Shown here in pieces: positions 58,257 through 64,000 of a DNA stretch of 64,000 bases. Source of the stretch: Candidatus Mycobacterium wuenschmannii (lineage in GTDB: Bacteria; Actinomycetota; Actinomycetes; Mycobacteriales; Mycobacteriaceae); NCBI RefSeq assembly GCF_030252325.1, contig NZ_CP126981.1, positions 930,001-994,000 of the forward strand. The letters are read 5' to 3'. Numbering within the stretch: position 1 is the first letter of the stretch; each line of letters opens with the position of its first letter. Below the pieces are notes generated by a model, which worked only from the letters and a program-made list of their open reading frames with translations, was not told the DNA's origin and ran no database searches. A program made the translations under genes and the position numbers.

Positions 58257-60416
58257 ATGGCGTTCGCTACCGAGCATCCCGTGCTTGCGCACTCCGAATA
58301 CCGCCCGGTCGAGGATATGGTCCGGGCCGGCGGCCGATTCGAGGTGGTCAGCCCCTACGCGCCGGCCGGTGATCAGCCGGCCGCAATCGACGATCTCCAG
58401 CGACGGATCGAGGCGGGGGAGCGCGACGTCGTCCTGCTGGGCGCCACCGGGACCGGTAAGTCGGCCACCACCGCATGGCTGATCGAACGGCTGCAGCGGC
58501 CCACGCTGGTGATGGCGCCCAACAAGACGCTGGCCGCCCAGCTCGCCAACGAGCTGCGAGAGATGTTGCCGCACAACGCCGTCGAATACTTCGTGTCGTA
58601 CTACGACTACTACCAGCCCGAGGCCTACATCGCGCAGACCGACACCTACATCGAGAAGGACAGCTCGATCAACGACGACGTCGAGCGGTTGCGGCACTCT
58701 GCGACGTCGTCGCTGCTGTCGCGGCGCGACGTGGTGGTGGTCGCCTCGGTGTCCTGCATTTACGGCCTCGGCACGCCACAGTCCTACCTGGACCGATCGG
58801 TGGAATTGAAGGTCGGCACCGAGGTGCCGCGCGACGGCCTGTTGCGCCTGCTCGTCGACGTGCAGTACACCCGCAACGACATGTCGTTCACCCGCGGCAC
58901 GTTCCGGGTCCGCGGCGACACCGTCGAGATCATCCCGTCCTACGAGGAACTCGCGCTGCGAATCGAGTACTTCGGCGACGAGATCGAGGCGCTCTACTAC
59001 ATGCATCCGTTGACGGGTGACGTTGTGCGACAAGTCGATTCGCTCCGCGTCTTCCCAGCGACCCACTATGTGGCCGGCCCGGAGCGGATGGCGCACGCGA
59101 TCTCGACGATCGAACAGGAACTCGAGGAGCGGCTCGCCGAACTCGAAGGCCAGGGCAAGCTGCTCGAGGCCCAGCGGCTGCGAATGCGGACGAACTACGA
59201 CGTCGAGATGATGCGCCAGGTCGGGTTCTGCTCCGGCATCGAGAACTACTCGCGACACATCGACGATCGCGGACCGGGCTCGCCACCCGCGACGCTGCTG
59301 GACTACTTCCCCGAAGACTTCCTGATGGTGATCGACGAGTCGCACGTCACCGTGCCGCAGATCGGGGGCATGTACGAGGGCGACATGTCGCGCAAGCGGA
59401 ACCTGGTCGAGTTCGGGTTCCGGCTGCCGTCGGCGTGCGACAACCGGCCGCTGACGTGGGAGGAGTTCGCTGACCGGATCGGGCAGACGGTCTACCTGTC
59501 GGCGACGCCCGGCCCCTACGAGCTCAGCCAGGCCGCCGGTGAGTTCGTCGAACAGGTGATTCGCCCGACCGGCCTGGTCGACCCGAAGGTCGTGGTGAAG
59601 CCGACCAAGGGGCAGATCGACGACCTGATCGGCGAGATCCGCAAGCGCGCCGAGGCCGACCAGCGGATCCTGGTGACGACGCTGACCAAGAAAATGGCCG
59701 AGGACCTCACCGACTACCTGCTGGAACTCGGTATCCGGGTGCGGTACCTGCACTCCGAGGTCGACACGCTGCGCCGGGTGGAACTGTTGCGACAGCTGCG
59801 AATGGGCGACTACGACGTGCTGATCGGCATCAACCTGCTGCGTGAGGGCCTCGACCTGCCGGAGGTGTCGCTGGTCGCGATCCTCGACGCCGACAAGGAA
59901 GGATTCCTGCGCTCGTCGCGCAGCCTGATCCAGACCATCGGCCGCGCGGCGCGCAACGTCTCCGGCGAGGTCCACATGTACGCCGACAAGATCACCGACT
60001 CGATGCGGGAGGCGATCGACGAGACCGATCGGCGCCGCGCCAAGCAGATCGCCTACAACGAAGAGAACGGCATCGACCCGCAGCCGCTGCGCAAGAAGAT
60101 CGCCGACATCCTCGACCAGGTGTACCGCGAGGCAGACGACACCGCCGGCGTGGAAATCGGTGGCTCCGGCCGTAATTCGTCTCGCGGCCGGCGCGCGCCG
60201 GGTGAACCGGGCCGGGCCGTCAGCGCCGGGGTCATCGAGGGCCGGGACACCGCCAACATGCCCCGCGCCGAGCTGGCCGACCTGATCAAGGACCTCACCG
60301 AGCAGATGATGACTGCGGCCCGCGACCTGCAGTTCGAACTGGCCGCCCGATTCCGCGACGAGATTCACGACCTCAAGAAAGAGCTGCGCGGGATGGACGC
60401 CGCCGGGCTCAAGTGA
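58257..60416 (+). CDS. uvrB: Excinuclease ABC subunit B
   Basis: A 719-residue DNA damage-verification helicase of nucleotide excision repair. Walker A GATGTGKS is near residue 60; the beta-hairpin [25 protein letters not shown] box, [21 protein letters not shown] and helicase motif VI (QTIGRAARN) are present, with a C-terminal UVR (coiled-coil) domain that contacts UvrC. Its stop overlaps the next gene (GTGA). Confidence 0.97.
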   Translation: MAFATEHPVLAHSEYRPVEDMVRAGGRFEVVSPYAPAGDQPAAIDDLQRRIEAGERDVVLLGATGTGKSATTAWLIERLQRPTLVMAPNKTLAAQLANELREMLPHNAVEYFVSYYDYYQPEAYIAQTDTYIEKDSSINDDVERLRHSATSSLLSRRDVVVVASVSCIYGLGTPQSYLDRSVELKVGTEVPRDGLLRLLVDVQYTRNDMSFTRGTFRVRGDTVEIIPSYEELALRIEYFGDEIEALYYMHPLTGDVVRQVDSLRVFPATHYVAGPERMAHAISTIEQELEERLAELEGQGKLLEAQRLRMRTNYDVEMMRQVGFCSGIENYSRHIDDRGPGSPPATLLDYFPEDFLMVIDESHVTVPQIGGMYEGDMSRKRNLVEFGFRLPSACDNRPLTWEEFADRIGQTVYLSATPGPYELSQAAGEFVEQVIRPTGLVDPKVVVKPTKGQIDDLIGEIRKRAEADQRILVTTLTKKMAEDLTDYLLELGIRVRYLHSEVDTLRRVELLRQLRMGDYDVLIGINLLREGLDLPEVSLVAILDADKEGFLRSSRSLIQTIGRAARNVSGEVHMYADKITDSMREAIDETDRRRAKQIAYNEENGIDPQPLRKKIADILDQVYREADDTAGVEIGGSGRNSSRGRRAPGEPGRAVSAGVIEGRDTANMPRAELADLIKDLTEQMMTAARDLQFELAARFRDEIHDLKKELRGMDAAGLK

Positions 60417-61807
60417 GCGGGGCACCGGCGGACGACAGCTGGCGCTCGCTTCTCGGCCCTAGCCACCTGGGCACCTCAACGCTGCTCGCCGGCGGGGTGG
60501 CGCTGTACGCGACCAACGAGTTCCTCACCGTCAGCCTGTTGCCGAGCGCGATCGCCGAGATCGGCGGCGCACGGCTCTACGCCTGGGTGACGACGCTGTA
60601 CCTGCTGGGGTCGGTGGCCGCGGCGGCGACGGTGAACGTGACGCTGCTGCGGGTCGGTGCCCGTTGGTCATTCCTGTTGGGGCTGCTCGTGTTCGGGCTC
60701 GGCAGCATCGTGTGCACGGCGGCCCCGGGGATGGCGGTGCTGCTGCTGGGTCGAACGCTGCAGGGTGCGGCCGGGGGGCTGTTGGCCGGCCTGGGCTATG
60801 CGCTGATCACCACCACGCTGCCGCGGGCGCTGTGGACGAGGGCTTCGGCGCTGGTCTCGGCGATGTGGGGCGTGGCGACGGTGATCGGTCCCGCGGCGGG
60901 CGGTCTGTTCGCCCAGTTCGGCCTGTGGCGTGGGGCTTTCGGCGTGATGGCCGCGCTGTCGGTGGTGATGGGTGTGTTGGTCCCGGCGGTATTGCCCGCC
61001 GGCCACGCCGAACCGGGACAGCCCGTGCAGGCGCCGCACGTGCCCAAGTGGTCGGTGCTGGTGTTGAGTGCGGCGGCGCTGACCGTCAGCATCGCGCAGG
61101 TTCCGACGAACGTCGCACTGACCGTGACGCTGCTCGCGCTGAGCACGGCCTTGATCGTCGCATTCGTCATTGTCGACCGGCGGGCGACGGCGAAAGTGCT
61201 GCCGCCGAGCATGTTCGGCCCCGGCCCGTTGAAGTGGATCTACTTGGCGCTGGCGGTGCTGATGATGTCGGCGATGGTCGACATGTATGTGCCGCTGTTC
61301 GGGCAGCGCTTGGCGCACCTGGTGCCGGTGGTTGCCGGATTTCTCGGCGCCGAACTGGCCATCGGGTGGGCGGTCAGCGAAATAGTCAGCGCGTCGCTGA
61401 AGAGTGAGCGGGCCATCAGACGCGTCGTGGTGGCGGCGCCGCTGACGATCACGCTCGGGCTGACCCTCGCGGCTGTCACCCAGGTGGAGAACGCGCCGGC
61501 GAGCCTGGTCGTGACGTGGGCCGCCGCGCTGACGCTCACGGGGGTGGGTCTCGGGGCGGGTTGGCCGCACTTGTCGGCATGGGCAATGCACTGCGTCGAC
61601 GAGAACGAGGGCGCCGCCGCGGGCGCGGCGATCAACACGGTCGAGATGATCGCCGGAGCGTTCGGCGCGGGCCTGGCCGGGGTCGTCGTCAACAGCGCGC
61701 AGGGCGGTGTGGTGGTCGCCGCGCGGGCGCTGTTCGCGGTGTTCGCCGCCGTCGGCATCCTGGGAATGCTCGCCGCGCGCCGTGCCGTTCGCGGATTGAG
61801 TTCTTAG
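60413..61807 (+). CDS. Major facilitator superfamily exporter (Rv1634-like)
   Basis: 464 residues with about 14 predicted membrane helices, as in DHA2-type drug exporters. The [14 protein letters not shown] segment matches the conserved motif C/D region. GTG start overlaps the uvrB stop, so it is co-translated with uvrB. Substrate unknown; efflux of small hydrophobic drugs is plausible. Confidence 0.88.
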   Translation: MSGAPADDSWRSLLGPSHLGTSTLLAGGVALYATNEFLTVSLLPSAIAEIGGARLYAWVTTLYLLGSVAAAATVNVTLLRVGARWSFLLGLLVFGLGSIVCTAAPGMAVLLLGRTLQGAAGGLLAGLGYALITTTLPRALWTRASALVSAMWGVATVIGPAAGGLFAQFGLWRGAFGVMAALSVVMGVLVPAVLPAGHAEPGQPVQAPHVPKWSVLVLSAAALTVSIAQVPTNVALTVTLLALSTALIVAFVIVDRRATAKVLPPSMFGPGPLKWIYLALAVLMMSAMVDMYVPLFGQRLAHLVPVVAGFLGAELAIGWAVSEIVSASLKSERAIRRVVVAAPLTITLGLTLAAVTQVENAPASLVVTWAAALTLTGVGLGAGWPHLSAWAMHCVDENEGAAAGAAINTVEMIAGAFGAGLAGVVVNSAQGGVVVAARALFAVFAAVGILGMLAARRAVRGLSS

Positions 61808-61817
61808 CCAGAGACTT

Positions 61818-63380
61818 TCAGCGGATCGACTTGATCACCTGCGTGCGGTGAAATTGCCACCGCTCGACGATGTGGAAGCCGACGTTCTGCGGCACCAGAT
61901 AGGCCGGCGTGCGGGCCAGCACGCGGCCCGGTGGAAGTGATTGTCCGGCCTGATGATTCGGCAATTTCGTGTCATGCGTGGAGATGGTCCACAAGGTGGT
62001 GCACTTGTACAACCGGCCGACGATCAGCCACACCGCGATGTGGCCGTCCCACAGCGTCTCCCGCTTGGGCGCCGGCACACCCCGGCCGACGTCGACCAGT
62101 GGCGCGAAGGCCGCCGGGCGGGCGGCGAGCAGCGCACGAACCGGACCCGGCAGCCAGCCGACGGTGTTGTCGACGAGCAGACAGTCCCCGGGTGCCGCCT
62201 CGGCGGTGATGATGTCTGCGACGTCGCTGTAGTCCCAGCCCTCTTTGGCGTATCGCTGCCGTTGCGACAGAACGAAATTCGGCGCCGCCGCGACGGTGAG
62301 CGCGACCAGCACCAGGGCGATCCACCGCGGCCGCCGAGCGATCGCGACGATGCAGATGGCCAGCACGACCGCCATCGCCGGTGCGGTGAAGAACAGGTAG
62401 CGCGGGTAGTAGAACGGATCACTGAGTGCCGAATAGACCACGCTGATGGCGGTAGGCACCAGCGACCACGCCGCGCACACGATCAGCGCCCGGCGGGTGT
62501 CGCCGTTCGCCTGCCATCGGCCGGTGTATCGAATCGTCAGCGCGGCAACGAAAATCAGGGCCACCAGGATGGCGAACGGAACGCTGTTGTCGAAGTACTG
62601 GTGCAATAGGACGTCGAGCAGGCTGTGCCAACTCAACGGATGAATCCACGCGACCTGGAAGCTCTGGCCGTGTGCGAACAGCATCAGTGGCGTCAAGGCG
62701 CCGACCGCGACCGCCGACGAGACCGCCCACGACACCACCACGGAGCGTTGCCGACGCAGCGTCGGCGTGATGACCGCGTAGGCGGGCACCAGCAGCACCA
62801 GGTAGACGTTCAGCAGGATCGAGATCATCAGCGCCAGCGCGTAGGCCGTCCACAGCCACCACCGATTCCGCCTGATCGCGGTGAGCAGCAAGACGGTCAG
62901 CCAGACCGCCGCGACCGCCGTCAGCGCGTACGAACGAGCCTCGATCGCCGCCCAGGTCACCCGGGGCAGGATCGCGAAGACGACGCCCGCGCACACCGCA
63001 GTGCTGCGCGGTAGGAACTGCCGGGCGAAGACCACCACGCCGGCCGCTGCAACGCCGACGGCGATGCAGCCAGGCACGCGTGACCAGAACTCGGTCGGCG
63101 GAGACAGGCAAAACCACCCGTGCATCACCAGGTAGAACAAGCCGTGCACGGCGTCGATGTGCCCGAGGAGCCGCCACAGGTCGGGAATCGAGCGGCTCGC
63201 CGAGGCCGAGATGGTCGCGCTCTCGTCGAACCACAGGGACGGCCGGCTGGCCGCGATGCTGCCGATGAGCGCGGCCAGCAGCGCGACGGCGAGCGGGTCG
63301 AACAACCGACCCGGGTACCGCGGACGCCCCTGGGGGGCAGCGCACTCCGTGGTGGGTTCTTCGAGCGTGGAAACAACCAT
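61818..63380 (-). CDS. Polyprenyl-phosphate-mannose-dependent mannosyltransferase (Rv1635c-like)
   Basis: A 520-residue GT-C glycosyltransferase with about ten membrane helices. The catalytic loop-1 acidic residues are in SLWFDESATISASAS (about residues 50-55). Rv1635c adds the first mannose cap to lipoarabinomannan in M. tuberculosis and M. marinum. A good TACAGT -10 overlaps the GTG at 63392, so ATG 63380 is the more likely start. Confidence 0.88.
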   Translation of the reverse strand: MVVSTLEEPTTECAAPQGRPRYPGRLFDPLAVALLAALIGSIAASRPSLWFDESATISASASRSIPDLWRLLGHIDAVHGLFYLVMHGWFCLSPPTEFWSRVPGCIAVGVAAAGVVVFARQFLPRSTAVCAGVVFAILPRVTWAAIEARSYALTAVAAVWLTVLLLTAIRRNRWWLWTAYALALMISILLNVYLVLLVPAYAVITPTLRRQRSVVVSWAVSSAVAVGALTPLMLFAHGQSFQVAWIHPLSWHSLLDVLLHQYFDNSVPFAILVALIFVAALTIRYTGRWQANGDTRRALIVCAAWSLVPTAISVVYSALSDPFYYPRYLFFTAPAMAVVLAICIVAIARRPRWIALVLVALTVAAAPNFVLSQRQRYAKEGWDYSDVADIITAEAAPGDCLLVDNTVGWLPGPVRALLAARPAAFAPLVDVGRGVPAPKRETLWDGHIAVWLIVGRLYKCTTLWTISTHDTKLPNHQAGQSLPPGRVLARTPAYLVPQNVGFHIVERWQFHRTQVIKSIR

Positions 63381-63692
63381 GATGTGTGTCACTGTAAGGC
63401 CAGTGTGGTGAAGCTGCTTACCCGTCCGGCCTGCTCACGGGCCACTTTTGCCGCTGGAGCCGATGCGATCGGTCTATCGAACGGCTCGCTTCGACCGCGA
63501 AAAAACCGCAGTGTCAACGGAATTCGATGCGCTGAGTGACTACTGACGAGCATAGGTGCCGGAATCGGCGCCGCGGAATGCGCGTGAGTCCGAGTAATGC
63601 CAACCGAATCGGCGTGTTTCAATCCGACCACTCACCCCCGGCAAACCGTTACTGTCTTTGGTTGGCGAAGCAACCGACACCTGGGAGGGTAA
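63381..63692. other. Divergent intergenic region, mannosyltransferase and stress protein
   Basis: 312 bp without a supported gene. It contains TACAGT on the minus strand (63391-63396) for the mannosyltransferase and TACTGT (63650-63655) on the plus strand, giving a roughly 30-nt leader with GGGAGG for the stress protein gene. The middle is lower in GC and shows no clear repeat. Confidence 0.45.
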
Positions 63693-64000
63693 ATGAGCGC
63701 CTATCGGACCGTGGTGGTGGGAACCGACGGCTCGGACTCGTCGCTACGTGCGGTGGAGAAGGCAGGAAGCATCGCCGGGTCCGACGCGAAGCTGATCGTC
63801 GCGACCGCCTACTTGCCGTCGGGCGACGACTCCCGCGCCGCCGACGCACTGAAGGACGAGAGCTACAAGGTGTCGGGCAGCGCCCCGATCTACGCGATCC
63901 TGCGCGAGGCGAAGGAGCGGGCCAGCGCCGCGGGAGCGCAGAACGTCGAGGAACGATCGGTGGTCGGCGCCCCCGTCGACGCGCTGGTGGGCCTCGCCGA
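63693..64000 (+). CDS. Universal stress protein (Rv1636-like), 5' part
   Basis: The first 102 residues are present and the frame runs off the window. The start MSAYRTVVVGTDGSDSSLRAVEKA and the later VVGAPVDALVGLA are typical of the UspA domain; M. tuberculosis Rv1636 (TB15.3) and its M. smegmatis homologue bind cAMP. GGGAGG lies before the ATG. Confidence 0.92.
   Translation, partial: MSAYRTVVVGTDGSDSSLRAVEKAGSIAGSDAKLIVATAYLPSGDDSRAADALKDESYKVSGSAPIYAILREAKERASAAGAQNVEERSVVGAPVDALVGLA

Overview
The window is a high-GC chromosomal segment from a non-tuberculous Mycobacterium. From about 8.2 kb onward the gene order follows the Mycobacterium tuberculosis block bioB to Rv1636 (bioB, Zn-ribbon, DUF2567, lipase, nrtR, nadABC, his operon, bcpB, trp operon, lgt, pykA, tesB, HdeD, Rv1625c cyclase, Rv1626 ANTAR regulator, Rv1627c/Rv1628c, polA, rpsA, coaE, uvrB, Rv1634, Rv1635c, Rv1636). 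Species cannot be named from the sequence. A homologue of the LAM-capping mannosyltransferase Rv1635c is present.

Layout. 1-4.2 kb: aldo/keto reductase, a YdeP-like FdhF molybdopterin oxidoreductase and FdhD. 4.2-8.1 kb: a four-gene membrane cluster of unknown function (polytopic His-rich protein, cupredoxin-like lipoprotein, a second polytopic protein with a tandem D-x2-W-H-x3-G-x-D...P-x-H motif, and a 55-residue membrane peptide). 8.2-16.9 kb: biotin synthase and NAD biosynthesis, with the NrtR regulator and its 23-bp operator, then a zinc dehydrogenase. 16.9-18.2 kb: an intact IS30-family insertion. 18.7-25.2 kb: hisD-C-B-H-priA-impA-hisF-I. 25.3-29.2 kb: an accessory island (solenoid-repeat exported protein and a membrane GGDEF-EAL protein) where M. 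tuberculosis carries chaA. 29.2-36.5 kb: bcpB, trpE, a Trp-associated membrane protein, trpC-B-A, lgt and a DUF2752 protein. 36.6-45.6 kb: pykA, tesB, membrane proteins, adenylate cyclase, a small exported protein, tRNA-Leu(CAA), the ANTAR regulator, a VOC protein and a thiolase/DUF35 pair. The cytochrome bd genes found between tesB and the HdeD gene in M. tuberculosis are absent here. 45.6-51.2 kb: polA, rpsA, coaE-GrpB. 51.2-58.2 kb: accessory genes (exported protein, lone LigD-type phosphoesterase domain, DUF402) and a divergent pair of FHA-ABC exporter and Ser/Thr kinase resembling Rv1747/PknF. 58.2 kb to the end: uvrB, MFS exporter, mannosyltransferase and the start of a universal stress protein.

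How the genes work together. PriA supplies both HisA and TrpF activity, which explains a trp cluster without trpF; trpD, hisG and hisE must lie elsewhere. NrtR probably represses nadABC and itself. Many genes start 6-7 nt after an (N)ANNNT -10 hexamer with no Shine-Dalgarno sequence, so leaderless translation is common here (nrtR, hisD, bcpB, trpE, pykA, tesB, cya, Rv1626-like, DUF35, polA, uvrB and others). The most likely undescribed system is the 4.2-8.1 kb membrane cluster, whose main gene carries a TACCC-AA-GGGTA palindrome across its predicted -10. That palindrome together with a cupredoxin-like lipoprotein suggests, but does not prove, a copper-linked membrane complex.
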